A stretch of DNA of 64,000 nucleotides from Siphonodentalium dalli (lineage: Eukaryota; Mollusca; Scaphopoda; Gadilida; Siphonodentaliidae): assembly GCA_032622095.1 (NCBI GenBank), contig CP136069.1, positions 101,398,278 to 101,462,277 on the forward strand, in the 5' to 3' direction. The number at the start of each line of letters is the position of its first letter. Position 1 is the first letter of the stretch. The position numbers and the translations under genes were made by a program. Below are positions 10,046 to 20,954 of the stretch, in pieces. Under the pieces are notes generated by a model. It searched no databases. It was not told where the DNA came from and saw only the letters and a program-made list of their open reading frames with translations.

Positions 10046-10800
10046 CACCAATCATTGATAGCATTAGTCGCCTACGCGCGATCGGACAATGTCAATAGGC
10101 GAGACAAGTGAACAGTTATAAGCCATTATCAAACTAACTGCTATCAAGAAATTTCAGGCCAGTCATAAATTCTTTCATGGATGCCGAAATGAATAAATCC
10201 TGTCTGATATCTGTTCCTGTTTTTCACGAGTTTTAATTAATTTCGAAAAGTGGATTTGAGTCCGTCGATTTTATACTTGATTTGTTTCTCGTCATTTCAG
10301 GGTCATCCAAAATAAAAATAAAATGTGCAGAATTTGAAGCTCGATCTTTTAGGGCGATTGTGATACACGAGTGTTTAATGTCCCATAAACAATCGGATAT
10401 GGTGCTCTCATGACATTGGAATTTACATAACAGTATATGTTTCTCAAACCAAAGGTTGAACAAGTTCCTAACTGTCACAATTTTAGCTTGAATTATAACA
10501 GTTTGGACCATAATCCATGATTGGGGGATGTGGTTGGTTAGTGCAAACAATATTTTATTTCTCAAGTAGGCACATAAATACAAATATAACATACACAAAC
10601 AGACATAAGAGATAAAGGGATCTGGCAGTAAGCCTAGGCTTATTCGTGGCCATTTCCGCGATATAAAATTGCTTCATAATTATTTGGTCTCGAGTGATGA
10701 ATTGTCCGCTCCACAAACACCCGCGAGCATATCCGTGGCTAATCACTGCAGTCCGACACCCCCCCCCCGCATTACATAATTTTGCTGTGAGAGCGCTCTT
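10046..10800. other. No recognised feature
   Basis: AT-rich DNA with only short unsupported frames and a run of 9 C near 10760. Nothing here could be assigned. Confidence 0.3.
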
Positions 10801-10832
10801 TATATGTGATATATATATATATATATATATCA

Positions 10833-12545
10833 GTTAGTGATGATACTCAGTTAGATCGTTTGGTTCAATCTATGAACTTTTGGAGTGACATGAAAATGAT
10901 TGTATTTTCACTGTACGTTAAATTAACCGATCCATTAAGTAAAGTGTCCACATTTAATGTAATAATAGGACCCACAGAACAGTTATCTCTGTCTTTTTTG
11001 TAAATCTGACAGTGAAGTAAAAAATGTTCGGCGGTCTCCAGTTCCACACAATCGCAGAATGGATTATTATTTAGGTGATTACAAAACATGTCATATTTCA
11101 AGTTACGGCAGTAGGTTCTCAGACGACAGTGGTAGATTTGACTTGGTCTTGTAAACGTTGTATAACGATATGATGGTATGTATTGCGATTTGTTTTAGAT
11201 ATATCTTTTGAATTCTGATACTGAGTCACAACTTTTCGCTTCTGGTGGAAGGCTATTCCATAGTTTTACGGTGGCTGGCAGGAATGAATTTTCCTAACTT
11301 GTCGCAAGAAAACGGGGGCACCTGCGTTTTTTTTGTCTGAAGTCATAATTGGTTTGGCTTCCAGATACAGGAGGGACAAGTGTAAGGAGGCGTGTCTCGC
11401 TTAAGCATTTTGAAAAATTGAATAAGTTTTGCCTTTTCTCTTCTGCTCGAAAGTGTGTCACAGCCGGTTTCTCGTAATAAAGATTCCTTACTACAGCTTC
11501 TAGTTGCCCCTGTGACCAATGGCGCGGCTTCATATTGGATGTCTTCGAGATGGCTTGCATCCTCATCTGTATAATTATCCCATTCTGGGGAAGCATATTC
11601 CTTTAAGATATTCCTTTAAGATATGTAAGATAAATATAGTTCTCCTGCCCAAAATGAATTTATACTTCCTCAGTATATAAAGTCGACTTGCAGCTCGATT
11701 TTCAATATCAATTATATGATCATGCCATGTACCATCCCCATTAACAGTTAGACCAATGTGCTTATATGTTTCAATGTCTTCAATATTCTGCCCAGACAGC
11801 TGAAGTGTTGGGTGGTCGATAGCGTTGTTTTCCCATGATATCAGAAGTGACTCTGTTTTGATGGGATTGAATATAACTTGCCATTTTGGCGACCCCTCGA
11901 ATATCAACCTGATATCGTTGTTAATAACTTCTGTGGCCAATATGGGGTCTTCAATCGAAAGATATAGATACGTATCGTCAACAAAAAGCCTTATATTGCT
12001 CGTAACATTTTCTACAATGTCGTTAATGTAGACTAAAAATACTCATACTCTTTAGGTACTATATATACCTTAACATAATTTTTTCTAAAAATCTACCCTG
12101 GGGCACACCAACTGAGACACACTTCCAGCTTGAATTGGAATTTGAAACAATTACTCGCTGCTGTCTATTATCTAAGTACTTTTCCAAAAGATCGTATGTC
12201 GCGCCGATAATTCCCATACTTTTGAGTTTAAACATAAGACCGCGGTGCCATACCTTATCAAAAGCCTTGCTAACGTCGCAAAACAGATATCTAACTCCTT
12301 TACCGCTATCAAGTGAAGATATTATGTAATGATAGACGTCTGTTAACTGAAAGACTGTGCTGTCATTAGGGGTGAATCCTGACTGAAGATTTAGGAGAGT
12401 TAGGAGATTGTTGGTCCTGAAGTATTTATTCATGTGAGAGTAGATACACTTTCGAAAAAAATTTACAAGCAACAGAAGTAGTACAGGAGGCTCGTTCGCC
12501 CCACATCTAAAAATAGATTTTTTGGCGGTAAAATTGTTTGTACTA
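10833..12545 (-). pseudogene. Non-LTR retrotransposon, RT domain to 3' end (copy B)
   Basis: Minus strand. 12559-12059 is the RT part with FCDVSKAFD and GVPQG. The FVDD catalytic box is at about 11971-11988. The connection domain is 11940-11575. The C-terminal region runs through frame breaks to 10865, where a Cys/His cluster (CDCVELETAEHFLLHC) forms the zinc-binding tail common to this LINE type. An AT dinucleotide run at 10809-10830 follows the stop and is probably the 3' tail. At least three frameshifts or stops make it non-functional. The endonuclease half of a matching LINE lies on the same strand at 19345-20700. Confidence 0.85.
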
Positions 12546-12564
12546 AAATATTCAAACAAAATTT

Positions 12565-12726
12565 TTCAAAAACTTCCAAAACTTCAAAAATTTCAAAAAC
12601 TTCAAAAATTTCAAAAATTTCAAAAATTTCAAAAATTTCAAAAATTTCAAAAATTTCAAAAACTTCAAAAATTTCAAAAACTTCAAAAATTTCAAAAATT
12701 TCAAAAAATTTCAAAAACTTCACAAA
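12565..12726. repeat. TTTCAAAAA tandem array (copy B)
   Basis: Same 9-bp array as 1247-1404, with a different order of TTTCAAAAA and TTCAAAAAC variants and slightly different length. The two copies have therefore diverged by slippage or exchange since duplication. Confidence 0.9.
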
Positions 12727-12900
12727 TTTCAATATAATGAAGATGACGAGCAACCAATTTTCGACTGGCCTGAGGCATTACGTTATGGAATGAATAACGA
12801 CAGCGGATCAGAATGTGATCATACACGCAATAATATAAGTTACTTTGATGTTGTTGTTATGAATAGAATTTATCAACCTTACGTATTAACAGTTTATTGA
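12727..12900 (+). pseudogene. Unrecognised ORF tail following the array (copy B)
   Basis: 57 codons plus stop, open and continuous with the TTTCAAAAA array upstream. The acidic start YNEDDEQPIFDWPEALRYG is followed by NNDSGSECDHTRNNISYFD and ends in a normal stop. The composition looks like real protein, and copy A differs by a 1-bp frameshift. The 5' part may have been replaced by the array. No family recognised; it could be the C-terminus of an element gene. Confidence 0.35.
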
Positions 12901-13280
12901 GTTATGCATACATATAGTACGTCACTTGGACATTTTATCAGTTTATCACGTGATCACTAAATGTGGCAATCGGGTATCCACCGATGCCTGCAATGTATTA
13001 TTTATAATAATTGGACTCATTTATCTCACGTAAATAATACTCTTAGTTGTTCCAATAAAATAGTTATCAAATTCGATCACCAATAGATTTGACTGTGGAA
13101 TATAACGACCTTTAACTTATTTATCGATCTATGTTAGAACATGGTCTTAACAAAAAACATGACCATAACAAAAATTACCTTACCTTTATGCATGAATCTA
13201 ATTTGACCATGCATAAATATTGTCAGCTTATCATTGGATTTACTCATCAGCCGATAAGCTCAGGTACAATTGTATCATGT

Positions 13281-13496
13281 TTACATGGACTGACTGCGGT
13301 CATAGCGTGACGAGCAAAATGTGATGTTTACACACTTAAGCTCTGGATAAACAATACATATCGCATTTGAATGAATTTCTGGAATGTAGGTTAGCCATGC
13401 GTTCACAGACACTGGAATAAAATAGTTACTGACTATAGTGAAGTATGACCTTGTACGTAAATAATAAAGCACGTGATCGAGTCTATTCATTCTCAA
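13281..13496 (-). CDS. 71-residue ORF near element end (copy B left arm)
   Basis: Counterpart of 1960-2175 with two residue changes (Ala to Val, Ser to Thr). Same reading length and start. Function unknown. Confidence 0.3.
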   Translation of the reverse strand: MRMNRLDHVLYYLRTRSYFTIVSNYFIPVSVNAWLTYIPEIHSNAICIVYPELKCVNITFCSSRYDRSQSM

Positions 13497-13560
13497 TAAT
13501 AGATCGTCATTTAGTCAAAACAGTATGATGTCCTTTATCCCCACACATTGGAGCCACACA

Positions 13561-13708
13561 TTACTTGATGTTCACTTATACAGTTGTATGTCAATTATCA
13601 GTGGAGTGTCAGTGTACTTCATTGTGAATTAAATCACTCTGGGTTATTTGACTATAAACTATAAACATGTTACACCACAGCCGAGGGTTATTGTAATTTA
13701 ATGAAAAT
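13561..13708. repeat. 148-bp segment present in copy B arms, absent from copy A
   Basis: This segment lies between CCACACATT and GTCACACCGAGG here; its complement occurs in the right arm at about 18713-18860. Copy A joins the two flanks directly at about 2240. Presence in both arms of copy B argues that it is ancestral and was deleted in copy A. Confidence 0.6.
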
Positions 13709-14329
13709 GTCACACCGAGGTACGCCATCTTGATTGCTTTCAAAAATAGTGCAACTTACCTGTTGGTAATACACGAATGAAGAGCGTTTAACTGATACGA
13801 AATTACTACACGAATGAACTGAGTCTTGACATTTATATTTCACATCTTTCTTAAATGTTCCAACACATACATACATAGACATAGTGTTATACAGTCTTAT
13901 ATGTACACACGCTACGACACCAGTAAAGGTGGACAATACACTCACGATGTGACAACATATACAGACGTAGGCATAGTGTTATACAGTCTTCTATGTACCA
14001 ACGCTATGACATAATTAAAGGGGGATAATGCACGCACGGTGTGGAATGTTAAAGTGACACGAAACAAGGGACGTGATGCAATATTGGTGTTTGAATATTA
14101 AAGGAACACAATGCGCTCTAAAGGGACACACGGCACTCATTTTGAATGATTGTTAACAATACAAGCGCAGTGGGTGAAAGTTAAAATGACACAGAACAAT
14201 ATTTAAAGTTCAAATTTTCGGGCTCTTAATGTACCATTTATGTATCGTTTCTCGCTCTACAATCGCTCCTCCCCGCTTATAGATATATAACGAAGACGAG
14301 AATATCATGTTGATGAAGTTTATTGAAAT

Positions 14330-14855
14330 TTAGTCGTCCGAATTGTCATCACTTTCGTCAGAAGTGTCATTTGTTTCGTCCATGAATTTTTCTAGCATCG
14401 GTTTGTACTTTAATATTGACATTTTCACTGCATCACATTCTCCATAACCATTATTCAAATATTTGTCGACTTTATCCATGACTGTTGTGCAGAGTCCCAT
14501 TGCGCAGCTGTAGATACGCAAATATTGTCCAAGCATAACCATTCATAAATTGCTTCATATCTTTACTGTTAAGGTCCTTGTAAGCTTGTTCTTTTGCTTC
14601 TGTTTCTTTCGAACCATTTTCCTTATACGTGCCCACTTTATCACTCCATTCCTCATGTGTTTTATCTCTACTCTCATCACACAAACTTTTGAAGTATTCA
14701 TCTTCATTCAATTTAATTTTCTTATTCTGACTATCATCCGTGTCCTCAGTTAATTTTCGTTTTAACTTATTTTCTTGACACCAGTTTTTTACGTGTCTCT
14801 GAACATCATAATGATCTTCGAACAAAAGCCTGCAGTCATTACAAGGGTACGACAT
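14330..14855 (-). pseudogene. C2HC zinc-finger protein, disrupted (copy B left arm)
   Basis: Matches 2864-3604 but has two lesions. A loss of about 170 bp (joining at about 14898) removes the N-terminal 60 or so residues and the start. A 2-bp loss near 14480 splits the frame into 14855-14472 and 14542-14330. The finger cysteines and basic segment are still encoded, and the acidic tail survives in the second frame. Confidence 0.7.
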
Positions 14856-14964
14856 GTCTTCTCGAATGTCTATGTTTTGACGGTTCTTCTTATTAATTTT
14901 TCATCCCATTCTGTTCATCTGGGTGTTCTCTGTCTTTTGGAGATTATATTTCATGCCATTCCAT

Positions 14965-15807
14965 TCACCCATATGTTGCGGCTTTTAAATCCACCAGTAG
15001 GTAACCGTACGGTTCACTCGTCGCTTCCGAAAACTCTCGAACCATACGCTGAGGACATTCAGGATACATCTGTCTTGATAATGTTGAAATTAATCCCTTG
15101 TCGATTGGGTTATTGAACAATACCAAATATTGACAATTTCGTCGTTGCGTTGGATCTTTGTTGTAGTAGAAATTCTGGTTCAAACTTATCAAAGATAAGT
15201 TCAAATGGTGACTTCCTTCGGAATGCAAATCATTAACTCTCTGGTCTTTTGACGAAGTTTGCATCACGTCATCGAGTATAACTAGATTTTTATACCGGGG
15301 GTTGATAAGAGAATCCAAGTTTGCTGGTATTCCTCGTATAAAGTTGACATGAGGGGTGACGGTATACTTTATTTCGTCATATAGGGGCTGCCAATATTTA
15401 TAAAACCATATTATTCTGTCAGGTGCGGGCGATATTTTTGAGGCAGACTTTTGTAGCAAGGTTTTCACGAAGTACGTCTTCCCACTAGATGTCGGTCCAC
15501 TTACACATGCCGTGAATGGATGCTTGAAAATAAAATCTTCCTGGATTTTAGCCATTGGATCATCAAAGCAGGATGTTATGTCGCTTGGTGGCTGTTGTTG
15601 TTGTTGTTGTTGTTGTTGGTGGTGGTGTTGTTGTTGTTGTTGTTGTTGTGGCTGATGATACTGTTGTTGTTGTTGTTGTTGTTGTGGCTGATGATACTGT
15701 TGTTGTTGTTGTTGTTGTTCTGAAGGCGTGTGTTTAACTTTGATATGACGCTTCAAACTATCTTGCCAAGCATAGACACTTAAGCACTCTTCACATTGAT
15801 ACTTCAT
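14965..15807 (-). CDS. C2H2-finger / poly-Q / P-loop packaging-type ATPase (copy B)
   Basis: 280 residues, identical in layout to 3665-4513: finger at residues 5-26, Gln-rich linker two residues shorter, then Walker A GPTSSGKT and Walker B LVILDD. It carries the same 53-bp C-terminal loss, so that lesion predates the duplication. The retained open frame through the ATPase in both copies suggests recent activity or recent duplication. Upstream, the TATA-like box and the 14-bp palindrome are conserved. Confidence 0.7.
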   Translation of the reverse strand: MKYQCEECLSVYAWQDSLKRHIKVKHTPSEQQQQQQQYHQPQQQQQQQQYHQPQQQQQQQHHHQQQQQQQQQPPSDITSCFDDPMAKIQEDFIFKHPFTACVSGPTSSGKTYFVKTLLQKSASKISPAPDRIIWFYKYWQPLYDEIKYTVTPHVNFIRGIPANLDSLINPRYKNLVILDDVMQTSSKDQRVNDLHSEGSHHLNLSLISLNQNFYYNKDPTQRRNCQYLVLFNNPIDKGLISTLSRQMYPECPQRMVREFSEATSEPYGYLLVDLKAATYG

Positions 15808-15849
15808 TTTCCTATATAATCAGTGAAATCGAGCGTTCTTCTATGCACC

Positions 15850-15861
15850 TATATTTATATA
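15850..15861 (-). promoter_or_regulatory. TATA-like box for the ATPase gene (copy B)
   Basis: TATATAAATATA on the minus strand, about 50 bp before the ATG at 15807, as in copy A. Confidence 0.5.
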
Positions 15862-15899
15862 GAACAGAAACAAGGGAAACGTGGTGGACTAGTTAACTA

Positions 15900-17695
15900 G
15901 TTCAGGCTGTCGTTCACAACGTCTCTTAGTGTTGTTTGTACTGGATACAAATTTATCACATTGGCTACAATACAACCTACCTATCCAAATGTCAATGCAA
16001 TTATGAGTGATTTCAATATGAACACTCTATTATATAGATATGTGTAACCTGGTGACATGATGAAATCGATTGTGTACTGAGTTGACCTCCGGCTTCGTGC
16101 CGATTGTGTACTGAGCTGACACCGTGGATAAATTGACCAATGACTGCTATTGTATCCTTTGACAGATATGCGTGCGCAGACTCGTTTGATGTTCGCTATC
16201 GCATTGCTATGTTTTAATAGCCAAGACTTCACTTCTCGTCTGACTCTCTTACCGACAAGACCTGTTGATTCCACGTCTACACAGTGCTTCTCCGGCAGAC
16301 GTTATATATAACGGGTCGAAACATGATATGACATGCGCTTAGCATGGCATATAGTCAGCAATCTGCAACTGAAGATGGTCTTATCAAAACATTTTGGCAT
16401 CTTTTTAACTCATTGGGAGAATGTTTCAAAAATTTATAAATTCTACTTTTGGCATTAAATGATTCTGATTTTGAAGGGTACGTTCTAAAACTATTTTCAA
16501 AATTCCAATAAACCGCTCCGGGATCCAGCTTCCACCTCAAAATTCATGTCATCAGAACGAGGGAGCAATTTGTCTGCGAGAAATTGGGACCTTGGTCATC
16601 ATCACATTTAGCCTCGAATCTTCTTTAATATGCCTATAGCAGACAACCTCCCCTTTCTTTTGACATCCATATATGTGTGCACCACCTTCATTATGTGGGA
16701 AAATTATGTGACGGATAGGTTGTGAGCTATTGTTTCTTTCACTATTCTTATTTTGATGGATAGAAAGGCTTTGTGGTTCGTTACGACCGTCAGTCCGTCC
16801 TCCGTTCTGGCGATACTTATGAATTAACTCATGAAATAACACGGGGATATTTGCGGATTGTACAGCGAAATGTTCCAGGTTCGACACCATAGGATAGGAT
16901 AGGATATTTTATTTTAATATACATATATCATTGCATAATACATTTAACAAATATTGTATTGTATATTCGATGGGTGGCATAGTCAGGCTAGACTGTCTTA
17001 CTGCCACCATATGATATATACATATAGGCGGCGACATAACAAACGGCACGGCATCGGAAAGATATCGCGGGAATTCGGCCATTTTCGGAAAAGTTCGTTA
17101 CTTCCCATTGATGACGGACATGCTACAATTATACAACGGGAACGCGGCCAATTTGAATTTTCGGACAGGTTCTATACCTCCCAATTTTGACGGACATACC
17201 ACAACTATGATTCTTCGGTCCAAGAGATCATTATTGATTGATATAACCTATACATAGTCCGGGGAATTTTGTGATATGCATATAATACTAAAATATCAGC
17301 CACGGAGATATAAACGTGGCTGTTATGATAACGCGGGAATCTGTAAAATATAGTAATTCGTGCGGCCGCTGCGATCTCGGTGGATTCCGATACCTCTCGC
17401 TGACAACAACGGCACCTCCGAAGATTATATAAACAAAATAACCTGGCCACGATTGCGAGTGGGATTAAAAGTTGCACATGTTGTGCTTTGTAAGCAATTC
17501 ATGAGATTCAGGGTTCTCTACAATTTTATTTATACTATTTTTATTTTTGACTGGCTAAAACTGCTCTGACGGCAGACTGTCTGTTCATCATTAGCGGAAT
17601 GTAAGCTTCTGGTGAGCAAGGCAGGGCACCTTGTTTGTGGGCCCAGGACACTGTGGCATCACCCGTTGCTCTTTCTGAATATGGGCACCATAAAA
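15900..17695. other. Element interior without convincing gene (copy B)
   Basis: Duplicate of 4608-6401, including the LINE-like TCCTA tail (about 16888-16906) and the degenerate 75-bp units. No supported gene. Confidence 0.4.
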
Positions 17696-17696
17696 C

Positions 17697-18167
17697 TTGG
17701 ATTCTCTTATCAACCCCCGGTATAAAAATCTAGTTATACTCGATGACTTGATGCAAACTTCGTCAAAAGACCAGAGAGTTAATGATTTGCATTCCGAAGG
17801 AAGTCACCATTTGAACTTATCTTTGATAAGTTTGAACCAGAATTTCTACTACAACAAAGATCCAACGCAACGACGAAATTGTCAATATTTGGTATTGTTC
17901 AATAACCCAATCGACAAGGGATTAATTTCAACATTATCAAGACAGATGTATCCTGAATGTCCTCAGCGTATGGTTCGAGAGTTTTCGGAAGCGACGAGTG
18001 AACCGTACGGTTACCTACTGGTGGATTTAAAAGCCGCAACACCGGACACATTACGTCTGCGACAGAATGTACTAAAAGAGGACACAAACCAACATATGGG
18101 TGAATGGAATGGCATGAAATATAATCTCCAAAAGACAGAGAACACCCAGATGAACAGAATGGGATGA
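17697..18167 (+). pseudogene. ATPase C-terminal half in right arm (copy B)
   Basis: 156 codons from the Walker B region to the true C-terminus. There is no ATG and no Walker A, since the arm starts just upstream after an in-frame TAA. This arm preserves the 53 bp missing from both left arms, so it records the original end of the protein. Its stop codon overlaps the start of the finger ORF as ATGA (18164-18167). Confidence 0.8.
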
Positions 18168-18727
18168 AAAAACATACAAAAGACACTGAGACCCAGGGTC
18201 AACAGAATGCGATGAAATACGATGACAGAGAACTCTCTGGTCAACAGAAGGGCATAGCATATAATTGTATTGTGCCCCAGGGTCAACATAATGACTATAC
18301 TAACGACATAAGGCCACCTGGTGAGCTCGATGAAATTAATAAGAAGAACCGTCAAAACATAGACATCCGAGAAGACATGTCGTACCCTTGTAATGACTGC
18401 AGGCTTTTGTTCGAAGATCATTATGATGTTCAGAGACACGTAAAAAACTGGTGTCAAGAAAATAAGTTAAAACGAAAATTAACTGAGGACACGGATGATA
18501 GTCAGAATAAGAAAATTAAATTGAATGAAGATGAATACTTCAAAAGTTTGTGTGATGAGAGTAGAGATAAAACACATGAGGAATGGAGTGATAAAGTGGG
18601 CACGTATAAGGAAAATGGTTCGAAAGACACAGAAGCAAAAGAACAAGCTTGCAAGGACCTTAAAAGTAAAGATATGAAGCAATTTATGAATGGTTATGCT
18701 TGGACAATTTTCATTAAATTACAATAA
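18164..18727 (+). pseudogene. C2HC zinc-finger protein, C-terminally truncated (copy B right arm)
   Basis: 187 codons. It matches the first 182 or so residues of the 246-residue protein, including the PGQQ repeats, the finger and the basic segment. It then jumps into arm DNA equivalent to left-arm position 13707, so the charged C-terminal domain and acidic tail are replaced by a few unrelated residues. It starts in a 4-bp overlap with the ATPase frame. Confidence 0.7.
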
Positions 18728-18919
18728 CCCTCGGCTGTGGTGTAACATGTTTATAGTTTATAGTCAAATAACCCAGAGTGATTTAATTCACAATGAAGTA
18801 CACTGACACTCCACTGATAATTGACATACAACTGTATAAGTGAACATCAAGTAATGTGTGGCTCCAATGTGTGGGGGATAAAGGACATCATACTGTTTTG
18901 ACTAAATGACGATCTATTA

Positions 18920-19135
18920 TTGAGAATGAATAGACTCGATCACGCGCTTTATTATTTACGTACAAGGTCATACTTCTCTATAGACAGTGACTATTTTATT
19001 CCAGTGTCTGTGAACGCATGGCTAACCTACATTCCAGAAATTCATTCAGATGCGATATGTATTGTTTATCCAGAGCTTAAGTGTGTAAACATCACATTTT
19101 GCTCGTCACGCTATGACCGCAGTCAGTCCATGTAA
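18920..19135 (+). CDS. 71-residue ORF near element end (copy B right arm)
   Basis: Third copy of the ORF at 1960-2175 and 13281-13496, with a few residue changes (Val to Asp, Asn to Asp). It ends about 90 bp before the terminal sequence. Function unknown. Confidence 0.3.
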   Translation: MRMNRLDHALYYLRTRSYFSIDSDYFIPVSVNAWLTYIPEIHSDAICIVYPELKCVNITFCSSRYDRSQSM

Positions 19136-19344
19136 ACATGATACAGTTGTACCTGAGCTTATCGGCTGATGAGTAAATCCAATGATAAGCTGACAATATT
19201 TACGCATGGTCAAATTAGATTCATGCCCACATACACCCCCCCCCCCCCCCAAACCGTAAAAAAAACCCTCGGATTCTCGTGGAATCACGTGGAATCAGAA
19301 TTTTTCCGGCCTCCGGCCCATCGGGAATTTACCCAGTCTCCCGA

Positions 19345-20700
19345 TAGGCAAGTCCGCCTCTGGCGGTAAGTCAAATATATTTTCATTGGGAAGAGATGAT
19401 ATCGAAGCGAAATAATTATTAAATATTTCAGCTTTCGATGCGTTATCTGTTATAATAGAGTTATCATATTTCAGTGCTGGTATACTTTTTTTCTCGGGGC
19501 CCTTGAATCGGTTTAGAGTCTTCCACCAGAGCGAAGATTTAGTAAGGCAGTTTCCCAATACAGACTGAGTTTTTTCTATTAATGTTTGCTTTGCACTTCT
19601 TATACACGATGTCACCTCGTTTCGCTTAGTCTTATATTTTGCCCACCCCTGGTCGTTTTTCTTTCTTGTTGCATTTGAATAAAGACGTTGTCTCTATCTA
19701 TAACTAGTCTTCGAATTTGGCATGTCATCCAGGTGGGCTCATCGTACCGTATAGTAGCAATTGTGTTCGGTATATGTTTTGAAGCTAATTTCGTTAGTTC
19801 TCTGTAAGTGTACTTGCTATTCGTGTGTAGTCTATTTTAGACATATCCAATTTATAGTTCCATTGTTCGAGTTCGTTGTTCATTGCAGTAAAGTCTGCAG
19901 CATCGTAGTTCCAGACTCTCCGTTTGATAACACGACTCGATTTCACTTTATTTAAACTTAATTTTACTAGTATGGGACAGTGAAAGCGAGTCAAGTCAGC
20001 AAAAAAAGGATCTAAAACTTCCCATGATTCGACAAGATGTGGTTTATTTGTCATAAATAAGTCAAGGAGAGAGGAGGAGGTCTCGGTAAAATATGTTGGG
20101 TCTTTGATAATTTGTGTTAATCCAATGTTCTGTCTAATATATCTTGCCGGTATTGTCTCTTTTTCTAAAACATTGGAGTTAAAATATCCAGTGATCACCA
20201 CATGTGATAGGTTTTTGTCGTTCGTTGACATATCGATCGATGAAAAGATTTTTTCCCATAACGCAGTTGGCGACTCGGTGGGTCTATAAAAAGTGCCGAG
20301 CAGAAATCGTTCTGGAGGGGTTACTACCTCAATCCATATACATTCTATACCGGTTATTTCTAAGTCCCTGCGTCTTTTAAAATATAGTGAGTTTGATACA
20401 ATATACAGCGATACCACCTATGTGGCGTGTACGGTTAATTCTCTCGGTGCGTAGAAACCAGGGATAAGAATTTCGGAATCTTGTATTTCGTCTGAGAGTC
20501 ACGTTTCTGTAAAAGCTGCAATGTCATAGCTTTATATCTCAGCGGACAAAATGTCAAGTTTGGGTCTTATACTTTGAACGTTCAGGCACATTAGTGTCAA
20601 TTTTGTAGCAATTTTAGTGTCCGACAAGGATGGACCGGGAGTTGAGTGCACGTCAGATGATTGTTTCAAGATAGGGGCTGGTTCTCGAAAGCTTCGAATA
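19345..20700 (-). pseudogene. Non-LTR retrotransposon endonuclease half
   Basis: Minus strand. From about 20660 the frame holds the start of an APE-type endonuclease domain (CLNVQSIRPKLD), then, after stops, 20417-19794 with a GTFYRP box and a later H-containing catalytic region. 19615-19345 is the linker before the RT domain (FNNYFASISS, then DLPPEADLPI). These enzymes nick the target to prime reverse transcription. LINE similarity stops at about 19345, close to the right end of the ATPase element (19226), and the RT part of a similar LINE resumes at 12545 on the other side of that element. Stops and frame breaks make it dead. Confidence 0.8.
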
Positions 20701-20704
20701 ACTA

Positions 20705-20950
20705 AGGGATTTAGTTGAATGTATCAGCCGGGATTATCTGGACATGAATGTGCAATATGTTTAACTTAAATATTCCATAATTATAAATTTTGCGTATACA
20801 TATATAACACAAGAGAGGAAATGTGACGTATTGGGAACTCGCGGAGCTAGACAACCCTATTCTCCGAATGAAGACACACAGCAACACCACCTTCTGTACT
20901 CTCAAATTTAAAGCTGTAATACTATGTTCATAATTATATATTTACATACA
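20705..20950. other. No recognised feature
   Basis: Short AT-rich gap between the LINE endonuclease half and the CpG-rich stretch; nothing assignable. Confidence 0.3.
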
Positions 20951-20954
20951 CCTA

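Larger units (their letters stand above)
11314..18197. repeat. Segmental duplication, copy B (direct orientation)
   Basis: Near-identical to 1-6902. Differences seen by eye are two shorter poly-Q tracts, a loss of about 170 bp near 14898 relative to 3440-3604, a 2-bp loss near 14480, and about 148 bp at 13561-13708 that copy A lacks at about 2240. Unlike copy A, the sequence continues through the full right arm of the inverted-repeat element to 19226, and leftwards into the LINE C-terminus (10833-11300). Confidence 0.9.
13190..19226. mobile_element. Complete inverted-repeat ATPase/zinc-finger element (copy B)
   Basis: About 6.0 kb. The ends are inverted copies beginning GCATGAATCTAATTTGACC (13190) and ending with its complement at 19226. 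Left arm 13190-15319, interior 15320-17695, right arm 17696-19226. The right arm is shorter because about 0.8 kb (left 13707-14530) is missing. It encodes the packaging-type ATPase, the C2HC finger protein and a 71-residue ORF. No integrase, polymerase B or capsid gene is visible, so it is a reduced relative of Polinton/adinto-like elements or a non-autonomous derivative. No clear target-site duplication is visible. Confidence 0.75.
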
